Part shown: positions 10,021 to 20,828 of the stretch, one piece after another
How the letters are laid out: each line of letters opens with the position of its first letter
Numbering within the stretch: the first letter of the stretch is position 1
Assembly: GCA_030620095.1 (NCBI GenBank)
Contig: JAUTXW010000205.1
Location: forward strand, 1,054,001 to 1,118,000
Length of the DNA stretch: 64,000 nt
Direction of reading: 5' to 3'
From: Kuschelorhynchus macadamiae
Lineage: Eukaryota > Arthropoda > Insecta > Coleoptera > Curculionidae
Made by a program: the position numbers and the translations under genes
Notes under the pieces: model-generated
Told to the model about the DNA's origin: nothing
What the model saw: the letters and a program-made list of their open reading frames with translations, nothing else
Database searches by the model: none

Positions 10021-11275
10021 TCGGATGACAGCGCTTCAACTATACAACATCTTTTAATAAATAAACTGTTTATTTATTCAAAGAAGAAAATATCTTTAAT
10101 AAACAGTAATGAATTTTACGTTGACAAATGCAATAACGTTTGGCTATATTGCTTCTTGAATTCGAGGAAATGGCCGATAAATCATGAAATGTCAAATGTC
10201 AAATGTCAGTTAATTTTTCGTTTGAGAATTTTTTAGTTGGATATCCAACCTATTATGTTGATACACCAACGTAAATAACATATATATTATATAATACTAT
10301 ATAAACACAATTAGAACGTCTATTCTGCTTGCAATTTTAACATAATTAAAGTAAAAGTAGACGTTTATAGCCATATAGTACCTTAAAAAGTTGTAATTAT
10401 TTGTTGTGCGTCTTTATTGTGTTAAATGTGTTTATTTCGAGATAAGCTCTACAGCGAATCCTAAAGAAGTGAGGAAATTAAAAATATCTAATCTCTACCA
10501 ATCTAAGACCAAAATATCATAAGCACTACGTCTCCGTTCCTTTTTTTTAACGACACTAATAGAGATTAGGGCTCTTGAAGGGTTTAGGTTTTTTTTTATT
10601 TTTTCACTTTTTTTGGAGAACTTACCTCAAAATATACACATTTCAGCAAACAAATTTGCGGATGAACTATTTTTTTGCGAAAAAAAGCATAACCAATAGT
10701 TATAACTTTATAAGGCACTATATGGTTATAAACGTCTACTTTTATTTTAATTATGTTAAAACTGTACGCAGAATAGACAATTAGAATATAGTATTATAGA
10801 ATATACTGTTTTTAAATTTAAGTTTTTAAAAAACTAATGTTAAAAGTGTATTCACAAAATATATTGATGTTATTCAACTAAAAAATTCTTTAACAGAAAT
10901 ATAACTGACATTTGACATTTCATGATTATCCGGCCATTTCCTAGTATTCAAGAAGCAATGTTGCCAAAGTTAATTTCATTTTGCTAACGAAGAATTCATT
11001 TCTGTCTATAATGCTTGTTAATAATATTTTGATGCATAGCTGAAACGTTTAGGAACTCAAGGTGAAACAGTAAAGGATTAGCACCAAGTTAGACATAATC
11101 ATTGATATAGAAATCATAGCGTACCATTTGATTTTTTTTTGAGAAAATCAGCATTATAGAATTCCGAAATAACGCCATCTCGTGACCACTAACAAAGTTA
11201 TTACGGTACAGTTTACGGTACGACGAGAAGAGCAAAAAAACATACATAATAAAATACATAGGATCGAATTGCTAA

Positions 11276-11303
11276 AGTGCGGGACACGAAAGAAAATCGG
11301 GAG
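11276..11303 (+). repeat. GTGCGGGACACGAAAGAAAA end motif
   Basis: The 20-base motif recurs in inverse orientation at the right ends of the repeats finishing at 16408 and 17423, and in a slightly changed form at 16193 and 17217. It is probably the terminal inverted repeat of a small non-autonomous family. Confidence 0.55.
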
Positions 11304-11625
11304 GTCCTTAAAATAAAGGTTCATAGTCTTAAGCAATCGGAAAAGTAAAATTTGTGTACGCGAATAAATTTTATGTTATTTTAATTGTTGTAATAGTTTG
11401 CCGCTTCCCCTATAAAGTGCGCTAGCTAAGCGGTACGGAAAATTAATCGAGGATTTAGTAAATTTCGCACTGGTCCACTTGTAATTGGGATGTGCCTAGA
11501 GTCTCCATGCACTTGCCGCTAGAAGGTTCTAGCTATTTCCAGTGGCGCCTATACATTTCGAGCATTTGTTTTTATTTCTATATAAATGCGTTGCGTTGAA
11601 TTTGAATTATTATTTCGAAGTAACG

Positions 11626-14600
11626 ATGGCGAGCAAAAGAAGAAAAACAATTCGAAGTGGTGCACGTGAAGTTATTGCAAACGTTATAGAGGCCTGTACT
11701 ATAGAAGCTGAAAATAGTAGTTTGACTATTCCAATTAAAAATCGAACAGAACGCTTTGCATTTTACACTGGTGTTTCGGAAAGTAGTGTAAGAAAAATTC
11801 AAAGAGAACATAATGATCGCTCATGTTCTACTTCACCTTTAAAGTCTCCTGATAAAAATAGACCCCGATTATCATACAAAGAAAAAATTGACGATGGTGA
11901 TTTTTAAGTAATTCGACGAACAATAGAGGATTTTTATATAAACTTGAAGAAGGTTCCGACCGGCAAACCCCTACTTCGAGCTGTAAAGAACAAAATAGAT
12001 TTTCCGTACGGGTATAAAACCTCAAATCGGTTTTTACGATCATGTAACGTTACACTTTTACGGTAACTAATTATGATTTTGCTAATTATATTTTGTCATT
12101 TACCAAGATGTCAGGAACTAAGTTTTTGGAAGTTATTTAGATTCTTTGACTATTTTCATTATTATAAGTACTTAATATTGTATGACTGACAGCTTGGTAT
12201 ATTATATACATTTTATGTTTTATATTTACAGATGCTGAGGGTCTGGTTGTTGAAGCTTTGTTTAATGCCCACATATAAAAGGGCCATATTTTTATAAGAA
12301 TTTCATTATTAGATGTTCATTCACCTATAGTTTTTCTATTATCTTACCTTGACATAATTTTGATCAGAAACAAATCCGTTATAAAAAACCTAGTTGGGTA
12401 TGCGCTGTTGTAATACAAACTAAACAAGATATTTCCAATATTTCCATTGTAGCCTGGTAACGCTACATAAATTAAAAACATTTGGTATATACCTCCGATT
12501 TCGTTTGTCGCTTTTTAAATCTCGTTCAGTTCATTAAATGATTTGTCCTTTTGATAAAATGTAGTTTAAGATGTTACTTATATTGTTAAATGTCCGGTAA
12601 ACACATGTCAGGGGTTCATTAAACAAGGGTTTGTGTTATTTATTTAAGTAGTTCTCCAAATGGTTGGTTTAAAAAGCCTTGTTTATTTTCGTTTTATAAA
12701 TTGGGTTAAGTGACAACAAAGATTGACGTTTTACTGTGTGCGGCGACGCTAAAATCCTTGCTTTGGCCTTTTCCATGAATGACTAAAAGCCATACGATTC
12801 CGTCCGACCACTTTACTTTCATTTTTATAAAAACCTAACATTTTAAAGATTTAATTATTTAGGACGAGGCTTACGTAAAGATTAGATGAAAATATTAAAA
12901 AATAACAACATAAATTATTCAAAAATAAATATTTAAATTGAATGTATATTAAGATTTATTGTAATAAATAATGTATTCTGAGTTGCCTATCTTTTTAAAA
13001 ATCTTTTATTTTTGTCAAATAAATAAGGGGGAAAGAAACAAAATATAGGGACATTAAAATCAAGTTTTGCATGGGGCACTTTCAACAGTTTAGTTTTTTG
13101 GCCAAATTCCTACCTTTTTTTTAAAACCTTTTTTTCTTACTAAACCTTAGCTGAAAATCGTCTTGGAACGAGTTCGAGCTATTTCGTTTTGACTGTGGCC
13201 GTAAAACTACCTTTAAAAAGGCTGGTTCTGTTTTATAGTTATTTTAAATTTTGTGTTAAACAGTGGTCAAATAACAGCCAGGTAATTATTATTTTAATTT
13301 ATTTAGCAAGGTTTTTTCATTTAATTTTAATTTAAACAATAGGTTACAATGGATTTTTTTCTCCTTTTTACAGCTCAGCGGCCACATAGCAAATAGCACA
13401 TTTTAGTGCACATTGAACTTATTAGCACATAGCACATTGCTATTAAAACCTTGCATCTTAGCGCACGTTTGCTTTTTATAGCCTTTAAAGCATTTTGAAC
13501 ATTTTTGCACCCACATGATTGTGAGGTACTTTTCACGAGAAACAATTGGTTGAAGCAAATAACCCTAAAGGTTGGGGTTACCTTTGAAGTTGAAGCAGTA
13601 ATTCTACATTAAGAAAGAGCCCCCTCTTTACCGAAGAAGTGTTGGAATTTTACCTCTAGCCCAACAACCAGGCCCCAGTAACTCCAGTATTCCTGCCAGT
13701 TGGTGAGATTTTTAAAAAAAGCTTTATATTACAGTAGTACCTTTTATTGATCAATTTATCTTTTTCAAATTACCACACATATTTCTATTTATAAACAATT
13801 TAAACTACATTCTCTCATAAACAGGTTTTTTTTTTAAATAAAGCAAATCATAATATTAAATAGTGTTTTACTGGTTGTTTCAGTACCTTTACGAACACAC
13901 GGGTAAGGGGTGTATGAAGGCGGTGCAGTAAGTTCTGTTTTACGTGTGTTGGCGCCCTTATACCATATTTATAATTTTCACTTGCCTCCTTCATACACCA
14001 AGGAAAAGGATTGAAAATTTTGAACTCCCCCAAAGCCGAACTACCGTATAAGCTAGCCAACGGGTCGTAAGTGCAAACTTTTATTATTGCACTTACGTAA
14101 GAACTCTTTATAACGTGGGTTTTATAACACCAGAGTTTACGTTATAATCAAATGGTTTTGTTTGGCGCAAGTGCCAAAATAAACGAAAATTGTTTGTTGA
14201 GAGACCAAATATTTTTCACTGGCGGGTGAAATACCTATCAACTGTAAGGCAAGAATGACGCAATATTGTGTATCTAGACGAAACCAGGGTAGATAATGAT
14301 ATGACAGTGAACAAATGCTGGCAAAGTGAAAGTGTTACAGGTGTTGTTCAAGGAATCCGCTCTAATAGTCGCTTTATTATAGTTCGTGCTGGTTCAGAAG
14401 CCGGATTTGTTCCTGGTGCTGCTTTAGTTTTTCGCTCGGAACTAACAACTGAAGACTATCATGGACCGATGAATAGAGATAATTTTGAAAAGTGGTTGCT
14501 CGAGAAGCTTCTACCTAACATTCCTCCAAAATCAGTCGTGGTAATGGATAATGCGTCTTATCATTCCCACGTAGAAGATACAGTGCCAACTAAATACTCT

Positions 14601-15106
14601 ACAAAAGCTCATATGATATCGTGGCTTAAATCGAACAATCTTGTATGTGATCCAACATAGAGAAAATATCAATTATATGAAGTAATATCAGCCAACAAGC
14701 CTAGAGAAAAAAAGTATAAAATTGACGGTCTTTACGTAACCTCTCATGTATGCCTCCATACATGTGCGACCTCAACCCTATTGAATTTGCATGGGCAGGA
14801 GTAAAAAAATATATTCGAGAGCGCAACACCGGCGAACTTTTAATTAAAGATTTAAATAAAATAACATTAGAAGCGATTGACTCAATATCGGCTGAAAATT
14901 GGAAATCCTATGTTAGACATGTTCGTTCTATTGAATATAAATACTGGGAAGTAGATAGCAAAATTGAAACGGTTATTGATGATTTAGTTATCACACTGGG
15001 GTCTTCAAGTAGTGACGACGAAACGTCATCATTTTCAGAGGGAGACAACGATTTAGAAGGAATTGAACCATTAGAATTACAGCCGTCAACCTCAAAAATG
15101 GCTTAG
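11626..15106 (+). pseudogene. DDE transposase (IS630/Tc1-related insect family), copy 1, split by an insert
   Basis: The start MASKRRKTIRSGAREVI at 11626 begins a helix-turn-helix N-terminus (FYTGVSESSVRKIQREH). The frame meets a TAA at 11905, then resumes as VIRRTIEDFYINLKKVPTGK up to RFLRS at 12042. It is cut by a 2.1 kb insert and continues at 14151 as NGFVWRKCQNKRKLFVERPN. Catalytic motifs follow: VYLDETRVDNDM (first D), VVVMDNASYHSH (second D) and MCDLNPIEFAWAGVKKYI (E region). Further damage is a TGA near 14256, a TAG at 14658 and a frameshift near 14740. The last 118-aa piece ends in an acidic serine-rich tail. It is clearly dead. The copy at 19669-23400 belongs to the same family. Confidence 0.8.
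12043..14146. mobile_element. Non-autonomous 2.1 kb insert with 4-bp target duplication
   Basis: The insert is flanked by ATCA on both sides (12039-12042 and 14147-14150). Removing it with one ATCA restores the transposase frame through R-S-N-G-F-V-W, so its boundaries are well supported. It starts TGTAACGTTACACTTTTACG and ends ACGTTATA, whose inverse TATAACGT resembles the left end. A TATAACGT/ACGTTATA pair (14109-14116, 14139-14146) forms a subterminal palindrome. A 12-bp inverted pair (13909-13920 / 13988-13999, GGTGTATGAAGG) lies inside. No convincing transposase is encoded; the minus frame 14060-13848 is unrecognised. The superfamily is unknown. Confidence 0.75.
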
Positions 15107-15284
15107 TTTTTTTTCATATATTTTGTAAATATGTTCATAAAGTAGCTGTCAATAATCTGCTTCAAAATAATTAATTTTCTGTTCAATACCGGGTGTCAAA
15201 AAATATCTAATATTGCAATTAATATTTGAAAAACTACAGAACTCATATTTTTCCGAAATTAACACATCAATGTAGTTATAGTAG
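15107..15284. other. Spacer after DDE pseudogene
   Basis: Probably 3' flank of the transposase. No terminal repeat of that element could be identified. Confidence 0.5.
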
Positions 15285-16045
15285 GGGAGCTAGCATTGAT
15301 TCCAATGAACAAGATTTATCAAAATTTTAACTTATGCCTTTCGACTTTGGGCTATTCGGGTATGCCAAAAGTGACGTTTGTCTCCTTCTGTCATATTAAT
15401 TTATACAGGGGGCGTCATTGTGAAGTACTATACAGGGAGTTTCCTAATTGCGTGCTAATGTTAAAGGGGGGTGATTCTTGGACCTTTTTAAGAAAAAAAT
15501 TTAATATGAACCTAAAAGTCATAACTTTGGAGACACTTGGTTTTAAAAAAACATTTTTTTTAAATCCTAATTCTGATGCTATTACAGATAAATAACAGTG
15601 TGAAATTTGATATACGTCTTTTATGCATAAAGGTGCATCCTTTATTCATAATCAATTTTTGAAATTTTTACCTGTGGCGTGCATATGTAATTAACCTGGG
15701 TAAATCCGTATGCTCCTTAATGCATAGAGGACGTGTATCAAATTTCATGCAATAGCATCAGAATTGGGATAAAAAAAATGTTTTCTTTTTAAACTTTACC
15801 ATCCTGTATCTCAAAAGTTAAGACTTTTAGGACATAAAAACACCCCCTTTAGTATCACACACAATTAGGAAACGCCCTGTAGAGTACTTCACAATGACGG
15901 TCCCTGTATACAGTAATATGACAAACGGAGACAGACGACCACTTTTGGCATACCCGAGTAGCCCAAAGTCGAACTGCATAAATTAAAATTTTGATAAATC
16001 TCGTTCACTGGATCTGATGCTGGCTGCCCTTGTAAAATCTGGACT
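15285..16045. mobile_element. Foldback (long palindromic) element
   Basis: Two arms of about 360 bp lie head to head with a centre near 15665. The left arm starts GGGAGCTAGCATTGATTCCA and contains TCGACTTTGGGCTATTCGGG. The right arm holds the inverse of both (CCCGAGTAGCCCAAAGTCGA, then GATCTGATGCTGGCTGCCC). The arms differ by scattered changes, so the element is not recent. Open frames here are chance. Confidence 0.75.
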
Positions 16046-16055
16046 TGTAAATCGT

Positions 16056-16408
16056 GTATCACTATACTGGGTGGTCCGAACCGCTAATGACAAAATTCAA
16101 GAAAAATATATTTATAGGTAAATCGATCAAGAAAAATCAAAATTAAATCATTTTAAAATTCGAAAGTTCGCCGTTTTTGCAACACAAAAGGGATATAGAA
16201 GTGCGGTACATGAAAGAAAACAGACAAATATAGATAAAGGTTCATTAAACATAGTTACATTTTTTAATTATTTGAAGTGCGTATAGTCGAAAAGGAGTGC
16301 CATATTGTTTAAAGAACGAAGGGACACCACTGGTTTAAAGAGATATCTTGGCCGACCTTTCTAAATCGATTGACTCCGCACGGTTTTCTTTCGTGTCCCG
16401 CACTTTAC
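16056..16408. repeat. Twin repeat, copy 1
   Basis: The copy starts GTATCACTATACTGGGTGGT and ends TTTTCTTTCGTGTCCCGCAC plus TTTAC. An internal AAGTGCGGTACATGAAAGAA at about 16193 forms an inverted pair with that end, giving a MITE-like sub-element of about 215 bp. It is closely similar to 17041-17423 along its whole length. Confidence 0.8.
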
Positions 16409-17040
16409 ACAGTATCTAGAAGATGTTATCAAAAAATATAAGATATTTTAACTGTTATAAATATCAGTTTGTTTACTTAACACGATATCAGTTATCAAAA
16501 CAGTTTAACAGCTAAAATCGGTGGATATTAAAGCTCTTTCTATCTAACATACCAGACACATGGTTGTTTTCACAATGGATTACGGAATTTACTTTTATTT
16601 AAATGTATAGTGCTGAAAATTCCTAAACATGCACTCCTACGTGGTAATTATGGAAAAACTAGATGTTTATCGTTTGTTTTAGTACAAAAGGCTTGTCAAT
16701 TTTAACAATATAAATTCTCTATCTGATTCATCAACATCAATGTCCATATTCAAAACCCAGAGGTAAAGGGTAAATGCTGGTTGTAAGAGGATCATTAAGG
16801 GGAATAATTAAATGCACGTGCATCAAATAAAAACCTACATTTTTCAATTTTTGTAGAGAAAAAACACCAGAAATTGGCTTTTTCAAATTCATCAATGGTC
16901 TTTTTTAGAAAATTTTTCACCAATCACAAGGTTTTACTTAAAATCACCAATTCTTGAAAAATTTCTCCAAACCTGGAAACACTGTAGCAAAATTAGGTCA
17001 AATAACTTTTGCAGGTAAAATCAATTTTACTATCACTTGT
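16409..17040. other. Spacer between twin repeats
   Basis: No conserved frame or repeat partner was recognised. Confidence 0.5.
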
Positions 17041-17423
17041 GTATCACTATGCTGGGTGGTCCAATAATAGTGGACGTAGGCAGTAGCCCGGGAACCGTTA
17101 ATGACAGAATTCAAGAAAAAATATATTTATAGGTAAATCGATCAAGAAAAATCAAAATTAAATCATTTTAAAATTCCAAAATTCGCCGTTTTTGCAACAC
17201 AAAAGAGATATAGAAGTGCGGTACATGAAAGAAAACAGACAAATACAGATAAAGGTTCATTAAACATAGTTACATTTTTTAATTATCTGAAGTGCGTATA
17301 GTCAAAAAGGAGTGTCATATTATTTAAAGAACGACGGGACACCACTGGTTTAAAGAGTTATCTTGGCCGACCTTCCTAAACCGATTGACTCCGCCCGGTT
17401 TTCTTTCGTGTCCCGCACTTTAC
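17041..17423. repeat. Twin repeat, copy 2
   Basis: Same sequence as 16056-16408 with scattered changes and about 30 extra bases after GGGTGGTCC (AATAATAGTGGACGTAGGCA and following). The extra bases match the longer form at 8501, so this copy is closer to full length. Confidence 0.8.
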
Positions 17424-17734
17424 TTTCCACCTTTTTCGAAGTCGGTTTAGAAATATCAAACTTCTGTTTGAATTTTGTATTCCAAAAATAATCCTGACAC
17501 AGGATCCCGGAGTGGATCGTACTGAGACTTTTAAATAGCTTCATTAATTATTTTTTTAATATATAATACTACCACAAGAAACAAAAATGACTAATTTGAT
17601 AACTACTTGTTTTCTGAAATGATACTTAACACTTAAACTATTAGAATATTAAAAATTGGTTTAAATTTGAACTTAAAAATGCATTGTACTTTTCTTGGGA
17701 TCTTTTGTTCTTCCGAATTAAAAAACACAGTATT

Positions 17735-19115
17735 AAAAATTAAACAATTTTATTAAAAAAAAATAACAAATCATAAAGAACCAACCAACGCGATCAACTT
17801 TATCGTTTATTTTGCTGTAAATTAAACAGAAAAAATAAACAAACTAGAGCAAAAAATCATTACACAATATGTTTAATAAATATCTTTTAAAGGGTCATTA
17901 TATATTAAATTGTTATAATAATATGTTTTTTGCTCACATTTTAAACAACTTTTGGGAGTTGTTAATTTAATAAACATCATAAAAAACATCCGTTTTTGCC
18001 CTTTAAAACTTTAAACCAACGATATTTTTTTATTTTTCCAATACACAAATCAGTACAAAATTGACAATTCATTTAAGTCATCTCACTTTATCTAACATAA
18101 TTTGATATTACACAAAAACTTACAACTAAAAACAATTTGGTTCAATATTTTAAAAAGTAAAAAAATACTGTCTATGCTTAAGTACTATTTATATACAATG
18201 CTTCTCGACGTTTAAAGATATGTGTATAAAATTATCTTAAATACACTGACCAACAAAAAAAAAGCTGTTATAAAATCCTAACATAAAAGCATCAACTTTT
18301 AAAATCATTTTTTCGTTTTATTAATTTTTTATGCATACTTCAAATATATACTTATGTCTTCATATATTAAATATCGAAAAGTATAACCCAAATGTGTGCA
18401 ATTAACATAATATTATCCCAAAAATTCTTGTGGCATACAATAAGATGTATCTTCGATGTGTGTTTTTTTCTGGTTCTGACACAAATGAATTGTTTTCAAT
18501 CGTCCAAAGAACCAAAAGATTGTTAGTAAAAAATAGGGTAGAAAACTAATTTTACTAAATAATGATATTGCAGGTAATGTTGTTTTAAAAGTAGTTAGTA
18601 AAATACACATTTTAACTTGGCACTGTATATTATTAAACATAGATTACAGTTCACAGCCCTGTCATAAAATTGTTGTAGAATGATATTGTTATGCTTTAAA
18701 AAATTGTAAGAAAATATGAAAAATCATTTAGAAGTTAAATGCTTTTAAAATATGTAGGTATATGTTTTTCAGCTACGCTATATTTTGAGGGTCAGTGGTA
18801 TGAATATCACTATCACTGGACGATATAATTGCAACACCTTCCTAAGTAAAGCCTTCAAGCTAATTTTATTTCTAACCACACTTATATGCGCGCAAATAAA
18901 TAAAACGGAAATATTTATTTTACGAGTTCTAAAAACAATTTTGTGTAAAAGAAAATAACTGTTTGATGAAAAACACAAGAAACAAAAAGTATATGAAATG
19001 AAAAATAATCGTAATAAACTTAAATTATTTGTGTGTCAAACTAAATGATTAATATTTTCTTAATATTCCGTTTGAGATTTCTTTACTTATAATACTCCAC
19101 GTTAACAGTTGAGTT
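17735..19115 (-). other. Probable 3' UTR / downstream region of the host gene
   Basis: The stretch directly follows the stop codon of the minus-strand host gene. It contains no recognisable transposon, unlike nearly all other intervals of this size in the window. AATAAA-type signals read on the minus strand occur, for example, near 18917 and at 17754-17749. The exact end of the transcript cannot be seen. Open frames inside (18640-18413, 18978-18778) are short and unrecognised. Confidence 0.4.
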
Positions 19116-19202
19116 CTATGATGAAGGAGCAACTTCTTTCTTCGCTGGGGTGAAAGGATTGGTGATAAGCCGGGCAACATTTTGAAGAACGGTGATTGGA
19201 AT
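19116..19202 (-). CDS. Unrecognised host gene, last coding exon
   Basis: On the minus strand a TTTTATTTTAG acceptor is followed directly by ATT CCA ATC ACC. The exon encodes IPITVLQNVARLITNPF, then TPAKKEVAPSS and a TAG (28 codons). It starts in phase 0, which fits the phase-0 donor of the exon at 32326-32105. It has normal codon use, no repeats, and an amphipathic look (LQNVARLITNPF) followed by a basic-to-polar tail. I do not recognise the protein. Joined to the previous exon it would read ...RIIDDIFQ-IPITVLQ.... The intron between them is about 12.9 kb. An RNA-seq junction would settle the model. Confidence 0.6.
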   Translation of the reverse strand: MPITVLQNVARLITNPFTPAKKEVAPSS

Positions 19203-20477
19203 CTAAAATAAAACAAATTTTTTAAATAACTATTCTTAAGATCACTTTTTTGCATTTGTAGTATTTTTAACCCGTTACGCTTTCTATTATAATATTATTC
19301 AAACACTACATTGACTATAAAACAAATCGTTTAACATTAAAATTAGATTTCTACCAACCCGTGGAACAGGAAAGGATATATAGTCAAAAGCAGTGTTATC
19401 GTGCGGGTCATACGATTTATCAACGACAAACTTTTTAAGTTTGTTTTTCTTTTATTACGTGAAATCATATCCTCCGCATAAAATGCGGAAGATGAATTTG
19501 ATAGACCTATGATATTTTCATATGAAAAAAGAGGATAAACATATAAATACCAGCAATTGCAAAAATATTTGAGCGATGTCACTTCAAAGTCAGATCGACA
19601 AGTCGGTGACAAAATGAGTAGGTAACAGAAAACAATTTTCGGGTTTTTTACATCCACAAACGAAAAAATTGATATTAAATCTAATAAAATATTACGAAAA
19701 TGAAAATTCATCGGCCAATATCCAGGAGACAGTAGCAAAAGCTCTGGGAATCGGTATAAGGACTGTGCAGAAAATTGTGCATGTAAAAAAGCATAATTTG
19801 CTACCGAAGAAGATTAAGAAATGTACACAAAAAAAGCCAAAGACAGAAGACTTAAGTAACAATGTAAAAATGTATGTTCGTAATGCAATTTACGATTTAT
19901 ACACATCAAAAACTAATATAACCCTTCAAGTTTTAAAAGAAGCTTTAAAAAATCGAGGCATATTGGAAATTGGACTAAAATCGTTGTCAAAATTAATAAA
20001 AATATTGGGTTTTCGATATAAAAAGGACTGCAATCGAAGATCTTTACGCGAGTTGCCACATATAGCAAGTCAGCATATCCATTTTTAAAAGAAATACACG
20101 GAAAAAGTTAATTCAAAATTTAGAAAAGTAGTATTTTTAGACGAGACTTGGATATTTTGTAATCGAAATGGTTCCAAATCTCGGCAGAACGAGTCTGTGA
20201 AAAGTGTCAAGAGAAAAAAGGGATGTGGGACGGGAAAACGGTTCATCATTTTGAATGCAGGTTCCTCAACAAGATTTCTCCCAGACGCAAGTTTACTGTT
20301 TTCTTCAACATCCAAAATATGGATTACCATGATAATATGAACTGTTTGAAAAGTGTTTAAAAGAACAACTGATTCCAAATTTAGATGCTCCATCTTTAAT
20401 CATACTGGACAATGCATCTTATCATTCAAGAATCTTAAACAAACAACCTACTTCATCCTGGAATAAAAGTGATATTT

Positions 20478-20509
20478 GAGGAGGGTTCATGCAAAAGCAG
20501 ACATGTCCA
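20478..20509 (+). repeat. Left terminal inverted repeat of the 2,655-bp transposon
   Basis: Starts GAGGAGGGTTCATGCAAAAG and is the exact inverse of 23101-23132. It includes one copy, reversed, of the 17-bp subterminal motif (20492-20508). Confidence 0.95.
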
Positions 20510-20674
20510 GTTATGACAAATTCGAGAAAATCGGCAAAAACTGTTTTGCAAAAAACTGATTAATTTAAAAAAAAGCGATTTGACTAGATCGATATAAAAG
20601 GATTCCAATAATTTATTAACGAAAGAGTATTACACAAAAACATTGTCTCTGGGAGATATTTTACAAAAAAAATT

Positions 20675-20751
20675 GGATATGTCTAGTTTTGCATGAACAC
20701 AACGGATATGTCTAGTTTTGTTTGAACGCAGGGTGGAGATGTCTGACTTTG
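20675..20751 (+). promoter_or_regulatory. Left subterminal repeat cluster
   Basis: Three copies of a 17-bp motif lie at 20675 (GGATATGTCTAGTTTTG), 20704 (identical) and 20735 (GGAGATGTCTGACTTTG), each followed by a TGAA(C/T)-type tail. Related copies sit at the right end. Such arrays are typical transposase-binding sites. Confidence 0.75.
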
Positions 20752-20828
20752 TTTGAATACAGTGAAACAAACAAATATGTTTTAATATGTTTTATTTTAA
20801 ACACTACAGAACGAAATACAAATAATAT

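Larger units (their letters stand above)
8695..11340. repeat. Nested large palindromes
   Basis: Three inverted pairs are visible. The outer arms, about 8760-8895 and 11105-11215, share 'CTGTACCATAATAACTTTGT' and TTAGTGGTCAC in inverse orientation. An inner palindrome spans about 8940-9560, centred near 9285; its arms hold AAGTATGTGATTGAGACTGA and its inverse, and its tip is GAACTCGGTTT / AAACCGAGCTC. A second inner palindrome spans about 9980-11090, centred near 10560; its arms hold TAGACGTTTATAGCCATATA and 'GACATTTGACATTTCATGAT' inverses. No transposase was found. The whole looks like a large non-autonomous foldback structure. Confidence 0.7.

Noticed and set aside
13848..14060. 70-codon minus-strand frame inside the 2.1 kb insert
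   Set aside because: Overlaps an inverted repeat and resembles no known transposase; not enough for a gene call.
11276..16408. One large transposon bounded by GTGCGGGACACGAAAGAAAA and its inverse, containing the DDE pseudogene
   Set aside because: The right-hand motif already pairs with its own partner at 16193, and a second copy of that small repeat exists at 17041-17423, so the long-range pair is more likely coincidental.
19343..19738. 131-codon frame on the minus strand
   Set aside because: No recognisable motif; it partly lies antisense to the start of the DDE pseudogene and is probably a shadow.
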